Part shown: positions 47,545-56,072 of the stretch, in pieces
Position numbering within the stretch: the stretch's first letter is position 1
Layout: each line of letters starts with the position of its first letter
Assembly: GCF_001420995.1 (NCBI RefSeq)
Contig: NZ_CP012184.1
Span: 3,146,501-3,210,500 of the forward strand
Direction: 5' to 3'
Source of the DNA: Pseudonocardia sp. EC080619-01
GTDB lineage: Bacteria; Actinomycetota; Actinomycetes; Mycobacteriales; Pseudonocardiaceae
Length of the DNA: 64,000 nt
The notes under the pieces: model-generated
What the model was told of the DNA's origin: nothing
Seen by the model: only the letters and a program-made list of their open reading frames with translations
Database searches by the model: none
Position numbers and translations under genes: made by a program

Positions 47545-48135
47545 ATGTCCGATCCGCACACCCTGCGCGGGCTGATGGGGCTGCCGGCCGAGCCGGCCCC
47601 GCTGTCCCGGTCCGCGCTGATCATGATCGACCTGCAGAACACCTACACCGAGGGCGTGATGCGGCTGGAGAACGTCGAGCCGGCGCTCACCGAGGCCGCG
47701 ACCCTGCTCGACCGGGCCCGGTCGGCCGGGGCGAAGGTGATCCACATCCGGCACGACGCCGGTGAGGGCAGCCCGTACGACGTCACCGCCCCGATCGGCG
47801 CGATCCACTCGTCGGTCGCGCCGCGCGACGGCGAGGCGGTCGTGACGAAGAACTTCCCGAGCGCGTTCGTGCACACCGGCCTGGCCGACCTGCTGGAGGG
47901 TTACCAGGACCTGGTGCTCGCCGGGTTCATGACGCACATGTGCGTCAACTCCACCGCCCGCAGCGCGTTCAGCAGTGGGTACGTCCCGACCGTGGTGGCC
48001 GCCGCGACCGCGACCCGCGACCTGCCGGGGGTGGACGGGACCGTCCCGGCCGCCCAGGTGCACGACGCGGCACTGGCCGGGCTCTCGGACCTGCCGAGCA
48101 TCGTCGTCCCGGACAACAAGTCCGTCCCGGACTGA
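47545..48135 (+). CDS. Isochorismatase-family cysteine hydrolase
   Basis: A 196-residue hydrolase with the nicotinamidase/isochorismatase triad: D29 (IMIDLQNTY), K102 (VVTKNFPSAF) and C133 (AGFMTHMCVNST). It cleaves amides or enol ethers of small molecules; the substrate is not readable. ATG 47545 has GGGAGGA upstream. It follows the dehydrogenase unit after a terminator hairpin, so co-regulation with it is uncertain. Confidence 0.9.
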   Translation: MSDPHTLRGLMGLPAEPAPLSRSALIMIDLQNTYTEGVMRLENVEPALTEAATLLDRARSAGAKVIHIRHDAGEGSPYDVTAPIGAIHSSVAPRDGEAVVTKNFPSAFVHTGLADLLEGYQDLVLAGFMTHMCVNSTARSAFSSGYVPTVVAAATATRDLPGVDGTVPAAQVHDAALAGLSDLPSIVVPDNKSVPD

Positions 48136-48165
48136 CCTCGACGCCCCCGCCCCCCGGGGCGGGGG

Positions 48166-49026
48166 TCAGGGCCGGAGCGCCTCGTCGATCGCGGTGAGCG
48201 TGGCCGCGGCGGGGGCGGGGATGCCGGTCCCGCGCCCGTGCCGCACCTCCGGCTCCCGGACGTTGATCCGGACCAGCGCACCCGTCGCGGCCGAGGCGAG
48301 CTCCGAGCGCCGGCGCACCGTGGGCAGGGCCGTCCCCGCACCGAGTTCGACGACGACGACCCCGGACCGGTGCGCGGCCAGCCAGTCCACGTGGCGCTGC
48401 AGGGACGGCGCCGCGTGCGAGTCGTCCCACCCGCCGTCGCCGAACATCAGGATCGCCGGCCGGGCGAGCCCGCCGCAGCCGGGACAGCGGGGCAGCTCGC
48501 CGACCGCCCGCATCGTGTCCTCGTCGACCTCGTCGACCTCGACGGCCGCGCCGCCGGCCGGCCACACCCCGTACCCGCACAGACGCAGGCACTGCAGGTG
48601 GTGGATGGAGCCGTGCACCTCGGCGACGTCGCCGGGCCGGAACCCCGCCCGCTGGAACTGGCCGTCCACGTTGGACGTGAACACGTTCGCCGGGACGCGC
48701 TCCGACCAGCGGCGGAGCACCGCGAACCCGGCGTGCGGGACGGTGGCCCGGTACAGGTTCAGCCGGTGCCCGTAGAACCCCCAGGCGAGGGCGGGGTCCT
48801 CGGCGAAGTGCTCGGGATCGGCGAGCTCCTCGAAGCGCAGGCCCAGCCGGGCGTAGGGCGGGTAGGCCCGCCAGAAACCCTCGCCGCCACGGAAGTCCGG
48901 CAGCCCCGAGTCGACGCCCATCCCGGCGCCCGCCGTGATCAGCAGTGCGCCGGCCGAGGCGACGGCGGCGGCCGCCGCGGCGATCTCCTCGGGGAAGGCC
49001 GCGGCGACCTCGTGGGCCTCGATCAG
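48166..49026 (-). CDS. Sir2-family NAD-dependent protein deacylase (probable CTG start)
   Basis: A 286-residue sirtuin. Motifs are LITAGAGMGVDSGLPDFRG (NAD site), FTSNVDGQFQRAGF (variant of TQNIDxLH), EVHGSIHH with the catalytic His, and paired cysteines CLRLC and CPGCGG for structural zinc. The first internal ATG (48921) cuts the NAD motif in half, so the protein must start upstream. The only suitable codon is CTG 49026, overlapping the stop of mhuD as CTGA. The variant motifs place it in a divergent sirtuin group found in many actinobacteria. Deacylase substrate unknown. Confidence 0.85.
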   Translation of the reverse strand: MIEAHEVAAAFPEEIAAAAAAVASAGALLITAGAGMGVDSGLPDFRGGEGFWRAYPPYARLGLRFEELADPEHFAEDPALAWGFYGHRLNLYRATVPHAGFAVLRRWSERVPANVFTSNVDGQFQRAGFRPGDVAEVHGSIHHLQCLRLCGYGVWPAGGAAVEVDEVDEDTMRAVGELPRCPGCGGLARPAILMFGDGGWDDSHAAPSLQRHVDWLAAHRSGVVVVELGAGTALPTVRRRSELASAATGALVRINVREPEVRHGRGTGIPAPAAATLTAIDEALRP

Positions 49027-49340
49027 GACTCTGCCGCGATCTTCTCGAGGTCGACGACCTCGAACTCCAGCAGGGACGCGCCCTTCGCGACGGGCTGCGG
49101 CGAGCGCTGTCCGGCGTGCGCCTCGGCGGCCGGTCCCTCGCGCCAGGCCTGGAACGCCTCCTCGGTCTCCCAGTGGGTGACGACGAAGTACCGGTCGTCC
49201 CCGGCGGTCGGGCGCAGCAGCTGGAACGAGATGAAGCCCGGCTGCCCGTCGACGGCGTGCAGGCGGTTCGCGAACCGCTTCTCCAGCTCCGGCCCGGCGT
49301 TCTCGGGAACCTCGATCGCATTGATCTTCACAACGGCCAT
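49023..49340 (-). CDS. mhuD: Heme-degrading monooxygenase, MhuD-like
   Basis: A 105-residue ferredoxin-like-fold protein that opens heme and releases iron. It matches mycobacterial MhuD closely, including MAVVKINAIEVPENAGPELE and FVVTHWETEEAFQAW. The heme-site residues N7, F23, R26, W66 and H75 fall at the same numbers as I recall for MhuD. MhuD makes mycobilins without CO release. The gene is the first of a pair with the sirtuin (4-bp overlap). Start ATG 49340. Iron-dependent regulation is likely but I see no clear iron box. Confidence 0.93.
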   Translation of the reverse strand: MAVVKINAIEVPENAGPELEKRFANRLHAVDGQPGFISFQLLRPTAGDDRYFVVTHWETEEAFQAWREGPAAEAHAGQRSPQPVAKGASLLEFEVVDLEKIAAES

Positions 49341-49350
49341 GCCGTCCACG

Positions 49351-49704
49351 CTAGCCCCCACCGGCCTCGTCGACGCGCATGCGCCAGGCGTCACCGACCA
49401 GCTCGGCCAGCCGGTGGACGTCGACCCGCTCCAGATGCAGCAGCACCAGGGGGAACGTCCGGTAGGCGGGCTCGGCGGAGAACAGCTCGGGCTCGCCGAG
49501 CAGCAGGGCCTGCTTCTCCGCCTCGTCCCCGACGTAGAGCACGGCGATGTCGGTCCGCAGCACCCGGCGGCGTCCGGGGACCCGCTGCGGGTAGGACCAC
49601 ACGAAGCCCTTGCCGCCCACCCGGAAGTCGAACCCGTCGCTGGGGTTCTCGACGGCGCCGTCCAGACCGAGTGCGATCCGGCGGACGTCGTCGGAGTCGG
49701 CCAT
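49351..49704 (-). CDS. MmcQ/YjbR-family protein
   Basis: A 117-residue protein with the YjbR fold, resembling DNA-binding double-wing proteins. It has VRRIALGLDGAVEN near the start, FDFRVGGKGFVWSYPQRV and a C-terminal helix VDVHRLAELVGDAWRMRV. The start is ATG 49704, divergent from the hydrolase gene whose promoter it overlaps. The function of this family is not established; DNA binding is a structural suggestion only. Confidence 0.82.
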   Translation of the reverse strand: MADSDDVRRIALGLDGAVENPSDGFDFRVGGKGFVWSYPQRVPGRRRVLRTDIAVLYVGDEAEKQALLLGEPELFSAEPAYRTFPLVLLHLERVDVHRLAELVGDAWRMRVDEAGGG

Positions 49705-49714
49705 GGCGAGAGCC

Positions 49715-49720
49715 TACGGT
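49715..49720 (+). promoter_or_regulatory. -10 box TACGGT, probable leaderless start for the hydrolase
   Basis: TACGGT is followed by 7 nt and GTG 49728. Confidence 0.5.
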
Positions 49721-49727
49721 CGATCCC

Positions 49728-50549
49728 GTGCCGACAGTGACCTCCTCGGACGGTGTCGATCTCGCCGTCACCGGCTTCGGTGGTGCCGGGCGCCCGGTCG
49801 TGCTGCTGCACGGGCTGATGAGCTGCGCCGCGAGCTGGGAGCCGCGGGTCGCGGCCCTGATCCCGTACGGCCGGGTGCTGGCCCCCGACGCCCGCGGCCA
49901 CGGCCGCTCCGGACGCCCCGTGGCCGCCGGACCGGCCGGCGCCGATCCGGCCTGGTCCCCGCGGCGGCTGGCCGGCGACGTCGTCCACCTGCTCGAACGC
50001 ACCGGACCGGCGGCGCTGGTCGGCCACTCGATGGGCGGGATCTCCGCGCTGCTGGCCTCGCTGAGCAGGCCGGACCTGGTGACGGCCGTCGTCGCCGAGG
50101 ACCCGCCGCTGGACCTGACCGGTGTGCCGCCGGGCCTGCTCGACGACATGCGCACCTGGTTCACCGCGGTCGCGGGGCCGCACCCGTCGCGGGCGGAGCT
50201 GGAGCGGGTGCTCGGCGGGCCGAGCCCGGAGGTCGGCGTGCACATGGGACGGTGCGCCGTCCGCCGCCACGACGGCTGGTGGCTCGCCTGCGACGTCGCC
50301 GACGCCATGGAGATCGCCGCGCACTGGACCCGGGAACCGCTGCTCGACGCGGTGTCCGCCGTCCGGGTGCCGCTGCTGGTCGTCGAGGCGGGGGAGTCGG
50401 TAGCGCCGCCGGGGCAGCTGGAGCTCCTGGCGACCCGGGTGGCGGGTGCCCGGCACGTCCGGCTCCCGGGGACCGGGCACCTCGTGCACGACACGGCACC
50501 GGAACGCTGGAGCCGAGAGGTCACGGCGCTCCTCGGCGCGACCGGGTGA
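49728..50549 (+). CDS. Alpha/beta hydrolase
   Basis: A 273-residue alpha/beta-fold hydrolase. It shows RPVVLLHGLMSCAASWEPRV (oxyanion region), APDARGHGRSGRP, the nucleophile elbow LVGHSMGGISALLAS, and the C-terminal PGTGHLVHDTAPERW with the catalytic histidine. GTG 49728 fits a leaderless promoter. A hydrolase stands at the equivalent position beside mhuD in mycobacteria. Substrate unknown; ester or lactone hydrolysis is most likely. Confidence 0.88.
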   Translation: MPTVTSSDGVDLAVTGFGGAGRPVVLLHGLMSCAASWEPRVAALIPYGRVLAPDARGHGRSGRPVAAGPAGADPAWSPRRLAGDVVHLLERTGPAALVGHSMGGISALLASLSRPDLVTAVVAEDPPLDLTGVPPGLLDDMRTWFTAVAGPHPSRAELERVLGGPSPEVGVHMGRCAVRRHDGWWLACDVADAMEIAAHWTREPLLDAVSAVRVPLLVVEAGESVAPPGQLELLATRVAGARHVRLPGTGHLVHDTAPERWSREVTALLGATG

Positions 50550-50556
50550 GGTGCGC

Positions 50557-51054
50557 TCAGGCCTCGGCGAGCACCGCGGTCTCCCCGGTGCGGGTGTCGT
50601 GCAGCTCCACCGCGACGATCCGCGCCCGCACCGGAGCGGCCGGGTGGAGCAGGCGGAACGCCTCCGCCGGCCGCCCGGCCGCCAGCACGACGTGCGGCAG
50701 CCACGACCCGGGCAGGTGTGCCGCGTGCGCCCCCCGGACTCGGCCGGCCAGCGCGTCGTGCACCGCGGTGTGCACGGCGAGCACCTCCGGATCGGTGACG
50801 GCGGCGAACACCAGCGCGTCGTCGTCGCCGGTGACGGAGCCGAGCGTGGCCAGCCACAGCGCCGGGAGGGCGACCGCCCGCAGCTCGGCCGCGAGCGCGT
50901 CGCGTGCCGGGCGGCCGAGTGTCCCCGCCGCGGCGACCGTCACGTGCGGGGTCCCGGAGGCCGCCGGTACCCCGGCCGCGGCGAGCCGCTCGCGCAGCGC
51001 GGTCAGGGCGGTGACGGCGGCCGGGTCGAGCCGGAACCGGACGACCGCGGGCAT
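50557..51054 (-). CDS. 2H-phosphoesterase-like (2'-5' RNA ligase family) protein
   Basis: A 165-residue protein with two short HxV/HxT-type motifs, GTPHVTVAAAGTL (about 37) and WLPHVVLAAG (about 125), in the arrangement of the 2H phosphoesterase superfamily. These enzymes act on cyclic or 2'-5' phosphodiesters. The second motif lacks the usual Ser/Thr, so activity is uncertain. ATG 51054 overlaps the mutY stop (ATGA), so both come from one mRNA. Confidence 0.7.
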   Translation of the reverse strand: MPAVVRFRLDPAAVTALTALRERLAAAGVPAASGTPHVTVAAAGTLGRPARDALAAELRAVALPALWLATLGSVTGDDDALVFAAVTDPEVLAVHTAVHDALAGRVRGAHAAHLPGSWLPHVVLAAGRPAEAFRLLHPAAPVRARIVAVELHDTRTGETAVLAEA

Positions 51055-51917
51055 CAGACGGGGAGGGCGAAGCGGCCGTCGTCGGTCTGCTCGGCCAGGC
51101 CGTCCACCAGCAGCGAGTGCAGGCAGCGGTCGCGCTGTCCCGCGTCGGTCCAGACCGCGTCCAGGGCGGCCCGCTCGACCGGGCCGGGTGCGGTCCGCAG
51201 GACGTCCATGAGCTTGCCGCGGACCTGCCGGTCGGTCCCGGCGAAGCCCTGCACCGGCTTGCGCGGGCCGTCGTAGGCGGGCTTCCCCGCGGCGACCCAG
51301 GCGCAGGTGTGCGCGACCGGGCAGTCCGCGCAGCGCGGCGACCGCGCGGTGCAGACGACCGCGCCCAGCTCCATCAACCCGGCCGAGACGACGGCGGCCT
51401 CGGCGTGCCCGCCGGGCAGGAGCGCGTCGACGTCGGCGAGGTCGGCCCTGGTGCGCGCCGGGCCGGCGTCGCCCTGCCCGTGCACGGCCCGGGCGACCAC
51501 GCGCCGGACGTTGGTGTCGACCACCGGGGCGCGCAGCCCGTAGCCGAACGCGACGACCGCCCGCGCGGTGTAGGAGCCGATCCCGGGGAGTGCCTCGAGC
51601 GCCTCGACGTCGTCGGGCACGGCGTCGCCGTGCTGCCCGGCGATCGCCGCCGCGGCGTCGTGCAGCCGGATCGCCCGCCGCGGGTAGCCGAGCTTGCCCC
51701 AGGCCCGCAGGACCTCCGAGCGCGGCGCGGCGGCCAGCGACGACGGCAGCGGCCAGCGCTCCATCCAGTCCAGCCAGATCGGCTCCACCCGGGCCACCGG
51801 GGTCTGCTGGAGCATGAACTCGCTGACCAGCACCCCCCACGGGGTCGTCTCGGGGCGCCGCCACGGCAGGTCGCGGGCGTGTGCCCGGAACCACGGGGAG
51901 ATCAGCTCGGCCAGCAC
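51054..51917 (-). CDS. mutY: A/G-specific adenine glycosylase (short form)
   Basis: A 287-residue DNA repair enzyme removing adenine mispaired with 8-oxoguanine. It has WGVLVSEFMLQQTPVARV with catalytic E33, the helix-hairpin-helix LPGIGSYTARAV, catalytic D134 in VVDTNVRRV, and a [4Fe-4S] cluster C189-C196-C199-C205. The C-terminal NUDIX-like 8-oxoG recognition domain is reduced, as in other actinobacteria. GTG 51917 is the start. The radA-mutY neighbourhood is conserved in actinobacteria. Confidence 0.93.
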   Translation of the reverse strand: MLAELISPWFRAHARDLPWRRPETTPWGVLVSEFMLQQTPVARVEPIWLDWMERWPLPSSLAAAPRSEVLRAWGKLGYPRRAIRLHDAAAAIAGQHGDAVPDDVEALEALPGIGSYTARAVVAFGYGLRAPVVDTNVRRVVARAVHGQGDAGPARTRADLADVDALLPGGHAEAAVVSAGLMELGAVVCTARSPRCADCPVAHTCAWVAAGKPAYDGPRKPVQGFAGTDRQVRGKLMDVLRTAPGPVERAALDAVWTDAGQRDRCLHSLLVDGLAEQTDDGRFALPV

Positions 51918-52287
51918 CGCACCAGTGTCGCGCGACCCGCCGGACGGCCCCGGGCGGCCCCTGGTGCGTGGCGTCCGGTCACTACCGCGGGGACGGCGCG
52001 CGCGCCCGTCACGACCGGGTCGCGTCCGGGGGAGGCGTGGGCCGGCGCGGTACCCGTGGACGGCCGGCCGATCACGGTCGGTCGACGGCGGCCACGGACG
52101 GGGCCCACCGCGGGTCGACCGTCCGGAGTGGAGCACCGCGGGATCGCGACATCGTGTCGGCAGATCAGGAGCCGATCACTCCGGTGGGGGTGTGAGTGCT
52201 CCCTCTGGCGGGTGGAACTGCGCCGGTGTGTCCGGATCCGGCGCGGCGCCGACGACATCGAGTAGTCGCCGATCTACCGTCAGTGAC
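51918..52287. other. 370-bp gap between mutY and the membrane-anchored protein gene
   Basis: No frame with family-like sequence was found here on either strand. In mycobacteria a beta-carbonic anhydrase gene lies at this position. The gap holds the divergent promoters: GACACT 6 nt before the mutY GTG and TACCGT (52275-52280) before the next gene. Confidence 0.6.
52275..52280 (+). promoter_or_regulatory. -10 box TACCGT, probable leaderless start
   Basis: TACCGT is followed by 7 nt and GTG 52288. Confidence 0.5.
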
Positions 52288-53085
52288 GTGATGGACCCGG
52301 TGGGACCCCTGCCGGCGTCGGTGTACTGGCGTCGGCGCGCTGTCGCGGTCGGCGCGGCCCTGGTCGCGCTCTTCGCGCTGCTGTGGCTGTCGACGTGGCT
52401 GCTGCTCCCCGGCGGCTCCGACGCTCCCACCGACCCCGCAGCGCAGTCCACACCGGACACCCGAGCGGCACTCCCCGGAACGGCGGCCCCGGCATCCCCG
52501 GCCCCGGGCGCCCCGCAGACGCCGCTCCCCGCACCCGCCACTCCCGGAGCTCCCCCCGGGGACACGGCGGGGGCGTCCCCCGGGCCCGCGACCCCGGACG
52601 CGGGCCCGGGGGACGAGACGGTCCGGCCGGACGACACTCCCCGGCCGTCGGTGCTCGTCCCCCAGGCCGGACCGTCGCCGCCGACCGGCCCGGTGCCCTG
52701 CTCCGACGGGATGATCGAGGTCCGGTCCGAGACCGGGCAGCCGAACTACCCGGCCGGGGCCCGGCCCGAGCTGCGGCTGGTCGTGACGAACACGTCCGGC
52801 CAGCCCTGCGTGCGCGACCTCGACGGCGCGGAGCAGGAGATCGCCGTCTGGAGCGGCGACGGCGCGCAGAAGCTGTGGTCGTCGAACGACTGCGTCAACC
52901 CCGCCACCGACGACCTGCGCACGCTGGTCCCGGGCCAGCCGGTGGCGTTCGCGGTGACCTGGAGCGGGCTCGGTTCCGAGCCGGGCTGCGGTGCGGAGCG
53001 GGACCGGGTGACGCCCGGCGGGTACCGGGTGCTCGCCCGCCTCGGCACGGTCGTCAGCGAGCCCGCGCCGCTGCTGATGGGCTGA
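52288..53085 (+). CDS. Membrane-anchored protein with Pro-rich linker and exported beta domain
   Basis: A 265-residue protein. One N-terminal transmembrane helix (RRRAVAVGAALVALFALLWL) leads to a Pro/Ala/Thr-rich linker of about 100 residues. A C-terminal extracytoplasmic domain of about 130 residues follows (DGMIEVRSETGQPNYPAGAR, TNTSGQPCVRDLDGAEQEI, WSGLGSEPGCG) with four cysteines and an immunoglobulin-like strand pattern. It occupies the place of the conserved membrane protein beside disA in mycobacteria (Rv3587c in H37Rv, as I recall) and has nearly the same length. Function unknown. GTG 52288 fits a leaderless promoter; ATG 52291 is next in frame. Convergent with radA, 9 bp apart. Confidence 0.8.
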   Translation: MMDPVGPLPASVYWRRRAVAVGAALVALFALLWLSTWLLLPGGSDAPTDPAAQSTPDTRAALPGTAAPASPAPGAPQTPLPAPATPGAPPGDTAGASPGPATPDAGPGDETVRPDDTPRPSVLVPQAGPSPPTGPVPCSDGMIEVRSETGQPNYPAGARPELRLVVTNTSGQPCVRDLDGAEQEIAVWSGDGAQKLWSSNDCVNPATDDLRTLVPGQPVAFAVTWSGLGSEPGCGAERDRVTPGGYRVLARLGTVVSEPAPLLMG

Positions 53086-53094
53086 GCGGGCGGC

Positions 53095-54471
53095 TCAGCG
53101 CATCCGCTGCATGATCTCCTTCAGCGAGGTCGCCTCGGTGATCCGCATACCGGTCGAGCCGACCTCGGAGCCGGCCGGGACGATCGCGTTGGTGAAGCCC
53201 AGCCGGGCCGCCTCGGCCAGCCGCCGTCCGACGCCGTGCACCCGGCGCAGCTCACCGGCCAGGCCGAGCTCGCCGAGGACGACCAGGTCGGCGGGCAGTG
53301 TCACGTCCCGCCGCGCGGAGACGACGGCGAGCGCGACCGCGAGGTCGGCCGCCGGCTCGGTGATCTTCATGCCGCCGACGGTCGCGGTGTAGACCTCCGC
53401 GTCGTGCAGCTTCAGCCCGCCCCGCCGCTCGACGACGGCGAGCAGCATCGGCACCCGTGACGCGTCCAGACCCGTCACCGCGCGCCGCGGGCTGGGGATG
53501 TTGGCGCCGGCCACGAGGGCCTGCACCTCGGCGAGCAGCGGACGCCTGCCGTCCATCACGACGGTGACGGCCGTCCCCGGCTGCACGCCCTCGGCTCCCT
53601 GCCCGAACCGGCCCACGAACAGGCCCGACGGGTCGGGGAGCCCGACGATGCCGGAATCGCGCAGCTCGAAGCAGCCGACCTCGTCGGCCGGTCCGAACCG
53701 GTTCTTCACACCGCGCACCATCCGCAGGGCCGAGTGCTTGTCGCCCTCGAAGTGCAGGACGACGTCGACGACGTGCTCCAGCACCCGGGGGCCCGCGATG
53801 CCGCCGTCCTTGGTGACGTGGCCGACCAGCAGCACGGCCAGGCCGCGTTCCTTCGCGAGCGCGGTCAGGCCGACCGTCACCGCGCGGGTCTGGGTGACCC
53901 CGCCCGGGGTCCCGTCGACGCTCGCCGTCGACATGGTCTGGATCGAGTCGACGACGAGCAGCGACGGCTTCAGCTGGTCGACGTGCCCGAGCACCGACTC
54001 GAGGTCCGACTCGGCGGCGAGGTAGAGCTCGTCGTGCACGCCGCCGGTCCGCTCGGCGCGCAGCCGCACCTGGCCCGCGGACTCCTCGCCGGAGACGTAG
54101 AGGACCCGCGAGCGTGCCGCGGCCTGTGCGGCGACCTCCAGCAGCAGCGTGGACTTGCCGACGCCGGGCTCACCGGCCAGCAGCACCACGGCGCCGGGGA
54201 CGAGCCCGCCGCCCAGCACCCGGTCTAGCTCCTCGACCCCGGTCGGCCGGGCCCGCGACGAGTCCAGCTCGACGTCGGCGATCCGCCGGGCCGGCGTGCT
54301 CGGAGCGCCCGCGACGACGGTGCGCTGACCGCCCGCCCGCGGGGCCTCGACCTGCTCGAGCGAGCCCCACGCCTGACAACCGGGGCACCGCCCCACCCAC
54401 TGCGCGGTGCGCTGGTCGCACTCCGTGCAGCGGTAGCCGCCCGAGCGGGCCGCGCGCGACCGCGGCGTCAG
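53095..54471 (-). CDS. radA: DNA repair protein RadA (probable CTG start)
   Basis: A 458-residue RecA-like helicase that helps branch migration in recombination. With the start at CTG 54471 it has a complete N-terminal zinc finger (C15, C18, C29, C32), Walker A GEPGVGKSTLL, the RadA motif VKNRFGPADEVG and a C-terminal Lon-like domain (LPADLVVLGELGLAGELRRV). The next usable codon, GTG 54396, would remove half the zinc finger. CTG 54471 overlaps the stop of the lipoprotein gene as CTGA. RadA is normally followed by disA; here the convergent neighbour 9 bp away is the membrane-anchored protein. Confidence 0.93.
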   Translation of the reverse strand: MTPRSRAARSGGYRCTECDQRTAQWVGRCPGCQAWGSLEQVEAPRAGGQRTVVAGAPSTPARRIADVELDSSRARPTGVEELDRVLGGGLVPGAVVLLAGEPGVGKSTLLLEVAAQAAARSRVLYVSGEESAGQVRLRAERTGGVHDELYLAAESDLESVLGHVDQLKPSLLVVDSIQTMSTASVDGTPGGVTQTRAVTVGLTALAKERGLAVLLVGHVTKDGGIAGPRVLEHVVDVVLHFEGDKHSALRMVRGVKNRFGPADEVGCFELRDSGIVGLPDPSGLFVGRFGQGAEGVQPGTAVTVVMDGRRPLLAEVQALVAGANIPSPRRAVTGLDASRVPMLLAVVERRGGLKLHDAEVYTATVGGMKITEPAADLAVALAVVSARRDVTLPADLVVLGELGLAGELRRVHGVGRRLAEAARLGFTNAIVPAGSEVGSTGMRITEATSLKEIMQRMR

Positions 54472-55205
54472 CTCCCGGCGGCGCCGCCCGAGCCGCTGCC
54501 CTCGTTGCCGGGCGCGGACTCGGCTCCCTCACCGCTCGGGACCGGGTTCGCCTGGTCGACCGGCGGGGCCTCGGCCTCGCCGCCGGTCTCGCCGCCGACC
54601 CCGGTCTCGGCGCCGTTCGCGCCACCGCCGTGGCCGCCCTCGGCCTCGACGCGCTCCGGCTCGGCGCCGGGCCTGCCCTCGCCCGGGATCCCGGTCGGGA
54701 CCGTGACGGTGATCGGTCCGGCACGCTCGAAGACGAACGTCATCGGCACGTCGCCGCCGGCGGCGATCGGCTGCCGCAGCCCCTCGAGGGTGAGCTGGAG
54801 GGGGCGGCTCGCGGTCGGCTGCAGCTCGCTGGTGCCCACCGCGACGAGCGCGACGTCCTGGGCCAGGACCCGGTCGCCGCCGACGGCGACCGAGCCGGCC
54901 GCCGGGCTGCTGACCGAGACCAGGCGGTCGGCGGTGGCTCCGGTGTTGATCAGGGTGGCGCGCACCGGCGCCGCGGTGCCGCGGGCGTAGAGCGCGGCCT
55001 CGCTCGCGGGGGCCTGCGGGTAGCCGATCTGGACGTCGCGCAGGTCGACGTCGCCGACCGAGGCGTTGAGACCGTTGGTGGCGGCGACCTGCTGCGCGGT
55101 CTGCGAGAGCTGGCCCGTCCCGCAACCGCTCAGCAGGAGGCCGGACAGGGCGACGGCCCCGGCTACCCCGGCCAGGGTCCGGAGGGGGCGGCGGTTGCGG
55201 CTCAC
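54468..55205 (-). CDS. LpqE-like lipoprotein
   Basis: A 245-residue exported lipoprotein. The signal peptide ends in the lipobox [10 protein letters not shown] with lipidated C28. The mature part has a beta-sandwich of the LpqE/copper-chaperone-like type ([54 protein letters not shown]). It ends in a 70-residue Gly/Glu/Ala-rich tail. GTG 55205 is preceded by AGGAAGGA. LpqE stands next to radA and carD in mycobacteria. Function unknown. Confidence 0.85.
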   Translation of the reverse strand: MSRNRRPLRTLAGVAGAVALSGLLLSGCGTGQLSQTAQQVAATNGLNASVGDVDLRDVQIGYPQAPASEAALYARGTAAPVRATLINTGATADRLVSVSSPAAGSVAVGGDRVLAQDVALVAVGTSELQPTASRPLQLTLEGLRQPIAAGGDVPMTFVFERAGPITVTVPTGIPGEGRPGAEPERVEAEGGHGGGANGAETGVGGETGGEAEAPPVDQANPVPSGEGAESAPGNEGSGSGGAAGS

Positions 55206-55579
55206 GGTCGGCGTGTCCTTCCTGCCGGCCGGGAACGGCTCCCGGCGCGCTGACGACGGATCTCGTGGAGGCGCGGCGCCCCGGAGGTGTGTTCCGGGCC
55301 GGCCGGAGCCGTCCGGGCACGGGAGCCGTGCGATCCGGCGTAGAGCCTAGTCTCGTACGGCCACCGGGTGCGCGGTCGGGCGGCCCCACCGGGTCGTCCG
55401 TCGCGCGGCGGTGCGCCGGTGCAGTCCTCCCGCCGCCTCCCCGTGCGGCCGACGCACCCGCGGGGAACATGTTTTTGCGGCATTGTCAACCCCCTGACCT
55501 GCGACGACGGCGCCGACCGGCCACCGGCCACCCCGGGCGGCGTGTTAATCTGGACCCAGCGAAAGGGGCCAGAGGACAC
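55206..55579. other. 374-bp intergenic region with carD promoter
   Basis: No gene is seen. The promoter-distal part serves the divergent lipoprotein gene. Nearer carD there is a T-rich stretch (GTTTTTGCGG at 55471-55480) followed by TTGTCAAC, and a -10-like TAATCT at 55546-55551 about 30 bp before the start codon. The short leader carries AGAGGA. Confidence 0.5.
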
Positions 55580-56071
55580 ATGGTTTTCAAGGTCGGAGAG
55601 ACCGTCGTCTACCCGCACCACGGTGCCGCTCTCATCGAGGCGATCGAGACTCGGACGATCAAGGGTGAGGAAGTTCAGTACCTCGTCCTCAAAGTCCAGC
55701 AGGGTGATCTGACGGTTCGAATCCCCGCCGACAATGTCGAGGTCGTCGGCGTCCGGGACGTAGTGGGTCAGGAGGGCCTGGATCGGGTCTTCGAGGTGTT
55801 GCGTGCGCCGCACACCGAGGAGCCGACCAACTGGTCCCGCCGGTACAAGGCCAACTGGGAGAAGTTGACCTCCGGTGACGTGAACAAGGTGGCGGAGGTC
55901 GTCCGCGACCTGTGGCGCCGTGAGAAGGACCGCGGTCTGTCCGCAGGCGAGAAGCGGATGCTCGGCAAGGCGCGGCAGATCCTGGTCAGCGAGCTCGCAC
56001 TGGCCGAGGGCACCGACGAGGAGCGGGCCGAGGTCCTGCTCGACGAGGTGCTCGCGACCGCGACCGCCTGA
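55580..56071 (+). CDS. carD: CarD-family RNA polymerase-binding regulator
   Basis: A 163-residue transcription factor that binds the RNA polymerase beta subunit and stabilises open complexes at rRNA and other promoters. The N-terminal RNAP-interaction domain ([32 protein letters not shown]) and the C-terminal helical DNA-binding domain ([40 protein letters not shown]) are complete. It is essential in mycobacteria. The ispD gene starts 1 nt after its stop. Confidence 0.97.
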   Translation: MVFKVGETVVYPHHGAALIEAIETRTIKGEEVQYLVLKVQQGDLTVRIPADNVEVVGVRDVVGQEGLDRVFEVLRAPHTEEPTNWSRRYKANWEKLTSGDVNKVAEVVRDLWRREKDRGLSAGEKRMLGKARQILVSELALAEGTDEERAEVLLDEVLATATA

Positions 56072-56072
56072 C

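Noticed and set aside
55704..55726. GACGGTTCGAATCCCCGCC resembles a tRNA T-arm.
   Set aside because: It lies inside carD, coding for LTVRIPADN, and no acceptor, D or anticodon arm surrounds it.
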